A stretch of DNA of 64,000 nt from Flavobacterium sp. GTDB lineage: Bacteria; Bacteroidota; Bacteroidia; Flavobacteriales; Flavobacteriaceae. Where the stretch lies: positions 124,001 to 188,000 of the forward strand of contig NZ_SEBR01000001.1 in assembly GCF_004295795.1 (NCBI RefSeq), read 5' to 3'. The notes under the pieces were generated by a model. The model made no database searches, was not told the DNA's origin, and was given only the letters and a program-made list of their open reading frames with translations. The first letter of the stretch is position 1. Each line of letters begins with the position of its first letter. Both the position numbers and the translations under genes were made by a program. This document shows, in pieces, positions 24,132-31,760 of the stretch.

Positions 24132-26177
24132 ATGAAGAATCTAATCATAGCCGCTACAGGTTTGTTTTTAACCGTCACTATGCAAGCACAAGACAGACCG
24201 CAACCAAAACCGGGACCGGCTCCGGTAATCAACGTAAAAGCGCCTGAAACGTTCAAATTGCCGAACGGACTCAAAGTGCTTGTTGTGGAAAACCACAAAT
24301 TGCCGCGTGTTTCGTATAATCTGACGTTAGACAACGCTCCATATGCCGAAGGAAACAAAAAAGGCGTATCCGATCTGACCAGTGAACTCATCGGAAAAGG
24401 AAGCAAGAAAATCACGAAAGACGCTTTCAACGAAGAAGTCGATTTTCTTGGCGCCGACATCAATTTCTCCTCAAACGGCGCTTATGCAAGTTCGCTGTCG
24501 AAATACGGAAACCGCGTGCTTGAGCTTATGGCAGAAGGCGCGTTGAATCCGAATTTCACGCAGGATGAATTCGACAAGGAGAAAACCCAATTGATCGAAG
24601 GTCTGAAAACCCAGGAAAAAAGCGTTCCGGCGACTGCAGGTCGTGTTCGCGGCGTTTTGGCTTATGGGAAAAACCATCCGTCAGGAGAATATTTGACTGA
24701 GGAAACGATCAACAATGTCACGCTTCAGGACGTGAAAACCAATTATTACACATATTTCGTTCCCGGAAATGCTTATTTGGTCGTGATCGGAGACGTGAAA
24801 CCATCTGACGTAAAGAAACAAGTCACGAAGCTTTTTGGAAACTGGAAGCCACAAACGGCGCCTCGTGTTTCTTACACAGATCCGACGAACGTTCAGTTTA
24901 CGCAAATCAATTTTGTCGACATGCCAAATGCTGTCCAATCTGAAATCGGATTGGTCAATACGGTTCGTCTTCAAATGAAAGATCCGGATTTCTTCCCTGT
25001 GATTTTGGCCAACCAGGTTTTGGGTGGCGATTTCAACAGTTACCTGAACATGAACCTTCGCGAAGCCCACGGTTGGACTTACGGCGCGCGTTCGGGAATT
25101 GGCGGAAGCCGTTATGTGACGACTTTTTCTGCTTCGTCCCAAGTTCGCAACGCTGTTACTGATTCTGCTGTTGTGGAATTCATGAAGGAAATCAAGCGAA
25201 TCCGCACAGAAAAAGTTTCAGCCGAAGCTTTGGCAGCGGTGAAAGCAGGTTACATAGGGCGTTTCGTGATGCAAGTGGACAAACCGCAGACAATCGCGCG
25301 TTACGCCTTGAACATTGAAACCGAAGGACTTCCTGCCGATTTCTACAAAAACTACATCAAGAGTATCGAAGCCGTGACGCCGGAAGACATCCAACGCGTC
25401 GCCAACAAGTATTTCCTTGCAGACAACCAACGCATCGTGATCGTAGGAAAAGGTGCCGACGTTTTGCCAGGTTTGGAGAAATTGAGCGCTACGACCAAAA
25501 TTCCAATCTTGTTTTTTGACAAATTCGGAAATCCGGTCGAGAAACCTGTTGCCAAGAAAGCTTTGCCTGCCGGGGTTACCGCGAAGTCGGTTTTGGAGAG
25601 TTATGTGAAAGCTGTAGGTGGTGAAAAGGCGATCGCTTCGGTGAAAACTGTCTCGGCTACTTATTCTGGAACGATTCAGGGAACGACTTTGGTTTTGACG
25701 ATGAAATCTTCATCTGCCGGAAAAAATGCCGTAACCATGAATGCAATGGGTATGACCATGATGAAGCAAATCGTGAACGACAAAATCGCGTACCAGGAAC
25801 AACAAGGGCAACGCAAAGATTTCACGGGCGAGGAATTGGCAGAGAAGAAAGCCGCTGCAATCCCTTTTAGAGAGGTTCAGATCTTGAAAAAAGGCGATGC
25901 GACGCTTACGGGAATCGAAACCGTCAACGGAACCGAGGCTTATGCCGTGAAAACAGGAAAATCTGTGTTGTATTTCGATACGAAAACAGGTTTGAAAGTG
26001 GCGGAAACCAAAACGACCGAGCAAGGTTCGCAAACCATGAACTACGGCGATTACAAAGAATTGAAAGGCGTAAAAGTGCCTTACAAGATGAGCTTGACCG
26101 CCGGACCTCAAGAGATTGAGTTCGCCGCTAGTGAGTTTAAAATCAATGAAGGTGTTACCGATGCTGATTTTCAGTAA
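24132..26177 (+). CDS. M16 family non-catalytic subunit with extra C-terminal domain
   Basis: A 681-residue secreted protein starting MKNLIIAATGLFLTVTMQAQ. The M16 fold is clear (FKLPNGLKVLVVENHKLPRV, LNMNLREAHGWTYGARSG) but the HxxEH motif is absent, its place reading SDLTSELIGKG, so it is the substrate-binding partner; the R/Y-bearing region is kept. About 220 residues beyond the fold (from VTAKSVLESYVKAVGGEKA) form an extra domain resembling outer-membrane lipoprotein carrier-type folds, ending DYKELKGVKVPYKM. The start at 24132 gives the signal peptide; the frame opens earlier inside the upstream gene. Confidence 0.92.
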   Translation: MKNLIIAATGLFLTVTMQAQDRPQPKPGPAPVINVKAPETFKLPNGLKVLVVENHKLPRVSYNLTLDNAPYAEGNKKGVSDLTSELIGKGSKKITKDAFNEEVDFLGADINFSSNGAYASSLSKYGNRVLELMAEGALNPNFTQDEFDKEKTQLIEGLKTQEKSVPATAGRVRGVLAYGKNHPSGEYLTEETINNVTLQDVKTNYYTYFVPGNAYLVVIGDVKPSDVKKQVTKLFGNWKPQTAPRVSYTDPTNVQFTQINFVDMPNAVQSEIGLVNTVRLQMKDPDFFPVILANQVLGGDFNSYLNMNLREAHGWTYGARSGIGGSRYVTTFSASSQVRNAVTDSAVVEFMKEIKRIRTEKVSAEALAAVKAGYIGRFVMQVDKPQTIARYALNIETEGLPADFYKNYIKSIEAVTPEDIQRVANKYFLADNQRIVIVGKGADVLPGLEKLSATTKIPILFFDKFGNPVEKPVAKKALPAGVTAKSVLESYVKAVGGEKAIASVKTVSATYSGTIQGTTLVLTMKSSSAGKNAVTMNAMGMTMMKQIVNDKIAYQEQQGQRKDFTGEELAEKKAAAIPFREVQILKKGDATLTGIETVNGTEAYAVKTGKSVLYFDTKTGLKVAETKTTEQGSQTMNYGDYKELKGVKVPYKMSLTAGPQEIEFAASEFKINEGVTDADFQ

Positions 26178-26196
26178 TCAGTTTTTATCAAATGTT

Positions 26197-26229
26197 GAAA
26201 AGGCCGCTCGAGAGAGTGGCCTTTTTTTG
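26197..26229 (+). terminator. Terminator of the M16 operon
   Basis: AAAAGGCCGCTC pairs with GAGTGGCCTTTT around a GAGA loop, followed by T residues; one G-T pair. Confidence 0.85.
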
Positions 26230-26233
26230 TGAT

Positions 26234-26309
26234 TTTTTACAGATTTTCTGTAGTTGGGTTGGGCGCGAAGTTTGCAACTTCGCGTAATGTGTTTTTAAGT
26301 CTGTGACTT
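26234..26309 (+). repeat. Left flank of RAYT: small palindrome and two hairpins
   Basis: TTACAGATTTTCTGTAG (26238-26254) is the small palindrome of the eight-copy repeat family. Next, CGCGAAGTT-TGC-AACTTCGCG (26264-26284) is a perfect 9-bp hairpin, and AAGTC-TGT-GACTT (26297-26309) abuts the start codon. Confidence 0.75.
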
Positions 26310-26846
26310 ATGGAGGTAACAATCAGGAACCAGAAAGGAATTCATTTGCTCACGATGAAGGTCGTTGATGGCGTTGGCGTATTCGATCACAAGTCGTACC
26401 GCGACCTTTTTTTGGAAAGCATCCGATACTGTCAGGAAAACAAAGGCATGGATGTTTTTGCCTACGTAATCATGCCAGATCATGTTCATATGATAATCCA
26501 AAGCCGAATTGGTTTGCTGTCAGATCTTCTGCGGGATTTCAAGAAATTCACTTCCAAGAAGATCGTCGCGTCAATGATTGCAACCAACGACTATCGTCTG
26601 GATTGGATGTTGAAGCGATTCGAATTTGCAGTGAGGCGACACACGCGAAACGAACGGTATCAATTTTGGGAAAACGGGAACAATCCGAGAGAAATCGACA
26701 CTGTCCACGAAATGAACGAAGCCATCGAATTTGTGCACCAAAATCCCGTTCGCGCGGGTTTTGTGGAATCTGCGGAAGCGTACCTGTATTCGAGTGCCAG
26801 AAATTTCTCGAATCAAAGCGCATTGGTCGAAATCATTTACACATAA
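26310..26846 (+). CDS. REP-associated tyrosine transposase (RAYT, IS200-like)
   Basis: A 178-residue protein of the Y1 transposase superfamily. The HUH metal-binding motif is intact (MPDHVHMII, H58 and H60), followed by LLRDFKKFTSKKIV, and the typical RAYT ending RFEFAVRRHTRNERYQFWEN, then FVHQNPVRAGFV. RAYTs cut single-stranded hairpins and are linked to REP palindromes. The gene is bounded by hairpins on both sides and carries the small palindrome of the dispersed repeat upstream. Many relatives have a Tyr where this protein has the Phe of FKKFTS, so its nucleophile needs checking. A single copy; no sign of a full IS with cargo. Confidence 0.88.
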   Translation: MEVTIRNQKGIHLLTMKVVDGVGVFDHKSYRDLFLESIRYCQENKGMDVFAYVIMPDHVHMIIQSRIGLLSDLLRDFKKFTSKKIVASMIATNDYRLDWMLKRFEFAVRRHTRNERYQFWENGNNPREIDTVHEMNEAIEFVHQNPVRAGFVESAEAYLYSSARNFSNQSALVEIIYT

Positions 26847-26847
26847 A

Positions 26848-26894
26848 GCGGGTCACAGACCCGCAAACACAATCCGCGGAGTTAAAAACTCCGC
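26848..26894 (+). repeat. Right flank of RAYT: two hairpins
   Basis: GCGGGT-CACAG-ACCCGC (26848-26864) begins one base after the RAYT stop codon. GCGGAGTT-AAA-AACTCCGC (26876-26894) touches the stop codon of the convergent EamA gene. Both stems are perfect. Confidence 0.78.
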
Positions 26895-27760
26895 TACTTC
26901 CGCCCACTAATCCAAACCCCAACCAAAACCACCAAAGCACCCAAACCCTGCCAAAAACTCAAAACTTCCCCGTCCAAAGCGCCCCAAAAGAAAGCCACGA
27001 TCGGTATCAAATAAGTCACCTGACTAGCAAATACCGGCGTAGAAATCTTGATCAATCTATAAAACAACAAATTCGCGATTCCGGTACCCATAATGCCAAG
27101 CAAGGCGATAAAACCAATCGCGTGTTGCACTTTCGGTTCGTGCACTTGGGAAAAAAATCCGGTAGAGACCAAAATCGCGAGGCAAGGCAACAACATCACG
27201 GCAAAATTGCCTGTAGCAATACTTAAAGGCGATAAATCCGATAGGTTTTTCTTTAGCAGATTCACGTTTATCGCATAGCAAAACGCGCCGGCGAAAGCCA
27301 AAAGCGCAAACAAGTCATTATCGCCAGAATGATTCGAAGTTCCGCCCAAGATCAGTAAAACGCATCCGGCTAGGCCGATGATTACGCCAAAAATCTGAGA
27401 GCGTTTGTAGTCCAAAGAAAACAGTAAAATCCCTACGACAAGCGTGCTCAAAGGCGTCAAAGCGTTCATGATCGCGCTGATCGTACTGCTGATGTGAGTT
27501 TGGGCAATCGCGAACAGAAATGCGGGCAAAAAGCTTCCGAACAAAGCTGTCAATGCGATGAATTTCCACTTTTCGCGGGGAATTTTGGCCAGCGACCTGA
27601 ATCCGATCATCAAGAAGAAAAGCGATCCGAAAATCATCCTGAGCGAACCCAACTGGAAAGCTGTCAAGCCTTCGAGTCCACGTTTTATAAGAATGAACGA
27701 ACTTCCCCAAATCAAGGCCAAAACGCCAATTAATATGATTTTTATACGGTCCTGATTCAT
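26894..27760 (-). CDS. EamA/DMT family transporter
   Basis: A membrane protein of about 288 residues with ten helices in two EamA repeats (GVLALIWGSSFILIKRGLEG in the first, FALLAFAGAFCYAINVNLLK in the second). DMT transporters of this group export metabolites or amino acids across the inner membrane; the substrate is not predictable. The start at 27758-27760 (MNQDRIKIIL) is preferred to the GTG at 27781. The stop codon abuts a RAYT-flanking hairpin that could also act as its terminator. Confidence 0.92.
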   Translation of the reverse strand: MNQDRIKIILIGVLALIWGSSFILIKRGLEGLTAFQLGSLRMIFGSLFFLMIGFRSLAKIPREKWKFIALTALFGSFLPAFLFAIAQTHISSTISAIMNALTPLSTLVVGILLFSLDYKRSQIFGVIIGLAGCVLLILGGTSNHSGDNDLFALLAFAGAFCYAINVNLLKKNLSDLSPLSIATGNFAVMLLPCLAILVSTGFFSQVHEPKVQHAIGFIALLGIMGTGIANLLFYRLIKISTPVFASQVTYLIPIVAFFWGALDGEVLSFWQGLGALVVLVGVWISGRK

Positions 27761-27825
27761 GTTCGGCCAAAAGTTTAACACACCAAAATTGTAATAAATT
27801 TAGGACTTACAGCCTGTGTTTTTGC

Positions 27826-27857
27826 TATTTTTGTAATCCGTTCCAATCGAACGGATT
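27826..27857 (+). promoter_or_regulatory. Promoter box and inverted repeat before the HMA lipoprotein
   Basis: A TATTTTTG -7 box (27826-27833) is directly followed by a perfect 8-bp inverted repeat AATCCGTT/AACGGATT (27835-27842 and 27850-27857), placed at the expected transcription start. It could be an operator or a 5' hairpin. Confidence 0.45.
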
Positions 27858-27880
27858 AACCCAACAAAACAGGTAATACG

Positions 27881-28411
27881 ATGAATCTTAGAAAATCCCT
27901 GATGATCGCTGCTTTGCCAGTGCTTTTTTTGACCGCTTGTAAACAAACAGACAGCGCCGCACCTGAAACTGCCGCGACTTCAGAAAACACGACGGCCGCC
28001 GTAGCCGCAAAGCCGGAAACCGCGAATTTCAAGATCGACGGAATGGTTTGCGCCGTTGGATGCGCCAAAACAATCGAGAAGAAATTGGCTTCGCTTGAAG
28101 GCGTGACAAAAGCGTCGGTCGATTACGACAAGAAAGAAGCGACAGTTGAATTCGACGCCGCGAAACAATCTCCGGAAAAATTGGTCGAGACCGTAGAAAA
28201 AGTCGGAGACGGAAAAACCTACAAAGTGTCGAACCTGAAATCTTCGGGCGATCACGCGTCGGTATTCGTAAGCCACGAAGACGAGAAGGAAAAAGCGGCG
28301 AAAGACAAGGACAAAAAGAAGTCCAAAAAAGACAAGAAAGCGTCTGACAAAAAAGACGGCGAAGCAAAAGGCGGATGTTGCGCAGCCAAGAAAAGCTGTC
28401 ACTCGGCTTAA
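27881..28411 (+). CDS. HMA-domain lipoprotein with lysine-rich, cysteine-ended tail
   Basis: A 176-residue lipoprotein: signal peptide ending LFLTAC (lipobox Cys20), an Ala/Thr-rich linker, a heavy-metal-associated domain at about 48-120 with metal loop GMVCAVGC, then a highly charged tail (KDKDKKKSKKDKKASDKK) ending GGCCAAKKSCHSA. HMA domains bind Cu(I) or similar soft metals by CxxC; here the two cysteines (C57, C61) are three residues apart, CxxxC, a known variant. The tail offers three more Cys and a His. A periplasmic metal-binding role is likely; the metal is not known. It has its own promoter and terminator and no metal ATPase next to it. Confidence 0.88.
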   Translation: MNLRKSLMIAALPVLFLTACKQTDSAAPETAATSENTTAAVAAKPETANFKIDGMVCAVGCAKTIEKKLASLEGVTKASVDYDKKEATVEFDAAKQSPEKLVETVEKVGDGKTYKVSNLKSSGDHASVFVSHEDEKEKAAKDKDKKKSKKDKKASDKKDGEAKGGCCAAKKSCHSA

Positions 28412-28459
28412 ATTAGAAGGAAAGATAATAGACGAACAGTTAATAGACGTTTGTTGATG

Positions 28460-28492
28460 AACGACTGTGTTTTCGGATGCAGTCGTTTTTTA
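28460..28492 (+). terminator. Terminator of the HMA lipoprotein gene
   Basis: AACGACTG and CAGTCGTT pair across a 12-base loop, then six T. The T run overlaps the stop codon of the convergent gene. Confidence 0.8.
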
Positions 28493-29086
28493 TTTGGCCT
28501 TCAGGCAGCGAAAAACCAGGTCGCGAGGATATTCGCCTTTGAAAACTACAAATGTTCGGTCGGGCCAGATTATGGCAAAACTTCCACAAGGATAATGCGC
28601 CGGAAACAAAAGTTTTTCGATGATTTTGTTCTTGTCCGGAATGGCTAACTTTTTTGGAAACCAATGGCGCGACTCGTCGGGCGTATGAATGAAAAACTGT
28701 TTTACCGACGGGAATTTTTTCAAGTCTGTCAGGTATGGAATCCAATAGGAGTCATCAGCGCCGCCGCCAGATGAATTACAGGCATCTTTTCCGGGGTAAT
28801 AATCGATGACGATTGTCTTGGCGCGAAGACTGTCTCCAGATTGCAGGCGCAAACTTCCAACGATTTTTGCATGCTGCGAAGCCGAAAGCGAACCTTCGAC
28901 AAACCTTTCCTCAAGGCGAAAAATCGTTGCTGTGTCTGATCTTGATTCCGATTTGATGTATTCGCGGTAGTTTCTCGAATTCTCGAATTTTCCAGGTTTC
29001 ATCGGTTTACCTTCAAGGTCGAAATAATATTTTTTCTGAGCGAAAACCGAGGTAGAAATCAGCAATAGAATTAGGGCTTTTCTCAT
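28490..29086 (-). CDS. Secreted protein of unknown function
   Basis: A 198-residue protein with signal peptide MRKALILLLISTSVFAQ. The mature part starts KKYYFDLEGKPMKPGKFEN, a pattern I have seen in small secreted Bacteroidota proteins, and contains AKTIVIDYYPGKDACNSSGG and PAHYPCGSFAIIWPDRTFVVF. The two cysteines may form a disulfide. I do not recognise the family. It lies downstream of gldD in the same direction, 82 bases away, and may be read from the gld operon. Confidence 0.72.
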   Translation of the reverse strand: MRKALILLLISTSVFAQKKYYFDLEGKPMKPGKFENSRNYREYIKSESRSDTATIFRLEERFVEGSLSASQHAKIVGSLRLQSGDSLRAKTIVIDYYPGKDACNSSGGGADDSYWIPYLTDLKKFPSVKQFFIHTPDESRHWFPKKLAIPDKNKIIEKLLFPAHYPCGSFAIIWPDRTFVVFKGEYPRDLVFRCLKAK

Positions 29087-29168
29087 CTATAACTTGTTTT
29101 TCAGATGGGTTTTTGACGCGATTCTCGGGCAGATATCGCGTGTATTAATTTGTTCACCGTCGATCATC

Positions 29169-29729
29169 TCACTTCCAATAAGTTGTCTCCATCATCGTCT
29201 GCATATCATTTTTAATGTAGTCGATCGCCGGATAAATTGAGTCGAAATTGGGTTTGGCGTAAAAATAGAGCGAGCCGCGAATGAAGTGTTTCGTACTGTC
29301 GGTAAGATAAAATTGTGAGTTCGTGGCCGCATTTCCGCCTACAGAATAAAACATTCCGTAAGTTTTCGAATCGGCGTTGCGGTAAGGCTGTTCGGTGATC
29401 GCGTCGGCTTTGATCACGTGTTCGTACGTGAGTTTTTGGGAATCGCGAAGCAACTTGTCCAAATCGCCGTTCACGGGTTTGTATGAAATGTAAACCGTGG
29501 CTTTCATCTTCGGATAATGGATCTCGAAATTGCATCCGATTTTCTTCACCGTCGCGTCTCCGTTCACGTAAAATCCGTATGGGCAATCGCTTTCGAAAGT
29601 GCCGTATTTGGCTACAGGATAATCGAGTCGGAGCATGCTTTTTGGTTTTGGCAAAACGTCGTCCTTGCATCCGAAAATCGAAAACAGGATTCCAAAAACC
29701 AGTAAAAACGGCGTAAATCTCTTACTCAT
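29169..29729 (-). CDS. gldD: Gliding motility lipoprotein GldD
   Basis: A 186-residue lipoprotein with signal peptide ending FSIFGC and the GldD start of the mature part, DDVLPKPKSMLRLDYPVA. Other matching stretches are DCPYGFYVNGDATVKKIGCN and GNAATNSQFYLTDSTKHFIR. GldD is needed for gliding and for T9SS secretion in Flavobacterium; its precise role is unresolved. It overlaps gldE by eight bases, and the order ssb-gldE-gldD is the conserved gliding locus. Confidence 0.96.
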   Translation of the reverse strand: MSKRFTPFLLVFGILFSIFGCKDDVLPKPKSMLRLDYPVAKYGTFESDCPYGFYVNGDATVKKIGCNFEIHYPKMKATVYISYKPVNGDLDKLLRDSQKLTYEHVIKADAITEQPYRNADSKTYGMFYSVGGNAATNSQFYLTDSTKHFIRGSLYFYAKPNFDSIYPAIDYIKNDMQTMMETTYWK

Positions 29730-31017
29730 GCTCTAGTTGTGCTTTTATTTGCTTGATGCGTTTTCGGTCGACCGACTCAATCGTAAAACGGATGTTCGCG
29801 AAATTTATTTTCTGTCCTTTCTTGGGAAAATTGCCTAGAATCTCTAGTAAAAAACCCGCAAGCGTCTCGGCTTCACCTTTGTTCTGTTCGAATTCGGCTT
29901 CGTCCAAGTCGATTATTCTGTAAAAATCTTTGAGGTTGATCTTGCCTTCAAACAAGAACGTTTTGTCGTCGATTTGCGAATACGAAATGTTGTCGTCGTC
30001 GAATTCGTCCGAAATGTCGCCCACGATTTCCTCTATAACGTCTTCCAAGGTGACGATTCCCGAAGTGCCGCCATATTCGTCGACCACGACCGCCAAATGG
30101 TTTTTCATGCCTTGGAAATCTTTTAGCAAATTGTCGAGTTTCTTGTTTTCGGGGACGAAAAACGGCTCGCGCATCAACGTTTTCCAGTCAAAATCTTCTT
30201 TGCCGATGTGCGGAATCAAGTCCTTCACGAACAAAACGCCCACAATATGATCGATGTCATTCTCGTAAACCGGAATTCTCGAATAGCCTTTGTCGATGAT
30301 TTCGGGCATGATTTCGAGATAGCTTTCGGTGATTTCCAAGGCAAAAATATCGATTCTCGGACTCATGACCTGACGCACTTCAGTATTTCCGAAAGACACG
30401 ATTCCTTCGAGGATTTTTTGTTCCTGTTGCGTGGTTTCGTCAGATGAAGTCATTTCCAGGGCTTGCGAAAGCTGATCTACCGAAATATTTGTACGCTGTT
30501 TCGATCCGAGTCTGTTGTTCAAAAGGTTGGTCAACGATCGCAACGGAATCGAAATCGGCGTAAGTAAAGTATCGAGAAATGATAGAGGCGAGGCGATAAA
30601 AAGAGAAAAACGGACGCTGTTTCTATTGGCGTAAATCTTGGGCAAAACGTCTCCGAAAAGCAAAATGAAAAACGTCACCACGACAATTTCCACCAAAAAC
30701 TTCAAACTCGTATTTGAGATGAAAGCGAAAACCGACGTTCCAATCGTGAAAAACAAAACGATCACAGACATATTCACGAAACTGTTCGTAACCAAAATCG
30801 TCGCGAGCAATTTCTTCGGACGTTGCAGCAAACGCGAAATGACCTTGGTTTTTTCCGCATCAGACTTCGAGGCATTTTCCAAATCCTGAGGCGAAAGCGA
30901 AAACAGCGCCACTTCGGCTGCAGAAACCAGAGCCGAACAGAAAAGCAAGAGAAAAATGACCGCAAAACCTACGGCAATACCAAGTTGTGTAGAGAGAAAT
31001 TCGGGCTCGGGGTCCAA
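29722..31017 (-). CDS. gldE: Gliding-associated protein GldE (CorC/CNNM family)
   Basis: A 431-residue membrane protein: a DUF21/CNNM transmembrane domain (about 12-200), two CBS domains (MSPRIDIFALEI..KGYSRIPVYEN, DLLKDFQGMKNHLAVVVDE-type) and a C-terminal CorC_HlyC domain (LAGFLLEILGNFPKKG). CNNM proteins act in magnesium or cobalt handling; GldE is thought to help GldD. The start is a TTG (MDPEPEFLSTQLG) that matches the start of known GldE proteins. It begins 21 bases after ssb. Confidence 0.95.
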   Translation of the reverse strand: MDPEPEFLSTQLGIAVGFAVIFLLLFCSALVSAAEVALFSLSPQDLENASKSDAEKTKVISRLLQRPKKLLATILVTNSFVNMSVIVLFFTIGTSVFAFISNTSLKFLVEIVVVTFFILLFGDVLPKIYANRNSVRFSLFIASPLSFLDTLLTPISIPLRSLTNLLNNRLGSKQRTNISVDQLSQALEMTSSDETTQQEQKILEGIVSFGNTEVRQVMSPRIDIFALEITESYLEIMPEIIDKGYSRIPVYENDIDHIVGVLFVKDLIPHIGKEDFDWKTLMREPFFVPENKKLDNLLKDFQGMKNHLAVVVDEYGGTSGIVTLEDVIEEIVGDISDEFDDDNISYSQIDDKTFLFEGKINLKDFYRIIDLDEAEFEQNKGEAETLAGFLLEILGNFPKKGQKINFANIRFTIESVDRKRIKQIKAQLEHE

Positions 31018-31038
31018 ATTTTTAAAGTTTGGTTAAAC

Positions 31039-31470
31039 TTAGAACGGGAGGTCGTTTTCGGGAAGGTCGCCTCGTTCGTAACTCGTGTTTTTGGGAGCGT
31101 TGCCTTGCGGCTGACGTGTCGCGTCGAGATCCTTTTTGACGTTCAGGAACGTAAATTCCGTCACTTGGATTTCTGTCGTGAACTTCGTCGTTCCGTCCTC
31201 GGCTTGCCATTGGCGCGATTTGATTCGGCCTTCGACGTAAATCTTATCTCCTTTTGAAAGATATTTCTCACAAATTTCGGCCGCTTTGTTGCGAACGACC
31301 AAATTGTGCCACTCGGTTGAGGTAATTTTCTCGTTCGTAGACTTGTTGATGTAAGTCTCGTTCGTGGCCAGCGGAAATCTGCCTATGCAGTTGCCTCCGT
31401 CGAAATAATGCATTTTTACTTCGTCGCCCAAATGGCCAATCAGCATGACTTTATTAAGTGTTCCGCTCAT
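31039..31470 (-). CDS. ssb: Single-stranded DNA-binding protein
   Basis: A 143-residue protein with one OB fold (MSGTLNKVMLIGHLGDEVKM..WHNLVVRNKAAEICEKYLSKGDKIYVEG) and the acidic C-terminal tip GDLPENDLPF used to recruit repair and replication enzymes. The linker is short, as in other Flavobacteriia. It stands in the mutY-ssb-gldE-gldD locus; here a dispersed element separates it from mutY. Confidence 0.96.
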   Translation of the reverse strand: MSGTLNKVMLIGHLGDEVKMHYFDGGNCIGRFPLATNETYINKSTNEKITSTEWHNLVVRNKAAEICEKYLSKGDKIYVEGRIKSRQWQAEDGTTKFTTEIQVTEFTFLNVKKDLDATRQPQGNAPKNTSYERGDLPENDLPF

Positions 31471-31566
31471 TTTGTATGGATTAGATTTTCAAATATAGTG
31501 TTTTTGTGCCTGAGTGGCCCAGAAACTCAGTGCCGTAGTTTTCAACTGTTGATAAAAAGATTTTTT

Positions 31567-31760
31567 GGGCGTTGCGCCGGCGGGTTTTAAAACGCAGTGG
31601 CAGTTTGCAGAAGCAGATTTTTTGGTATTTTACAAGTTTTCGGAGCCGTCGCCGGGCTGGTCGGCACTCGCTTTTTGCCCCGAAAATTCGCAGGAAACAG
31701 GAATAGCTCGGTTTGGCAAAAGAGCTTAGACAATGCCGCCATCCCTAACGCAATTCCGCG
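31567..31760 (+). repeat. GGGCG-type dispersed element, copy 3, reaching into mutY
   Basis: It begins GGGCGTTGCGCCGGCGGG, carries a short GCAGTn stretch (31590-31615), then GCCGTCGCCGGGCTGG, GGCACTCGCTTTTTGC, CGAAAATTCGC, AAAAGAGCTTAGACAATGCC and ends CCATCCCTAACGCAATTCCG. Its end overlaps the last codons and stop of the convergently read mutY gene. Confidence 0.82.
31590..31615 (+). repeat. GCAGTn short repeat array, copy 3
   Basis: CGCAGTGGCAGTTTGCAGAA followed by GCAGAT: four GCAG units, embedded inside the GGGCG element copy 3. Confidence 0.5.

Noticed and set aside
26178..26900. A complete insertion sequence around the RAYT gene
   Set aside because: No target-site duplication or second open frame (TnpB) is visible; the hairpins fit a REP-flanked RAYT better than an IS200/IS605 copy.
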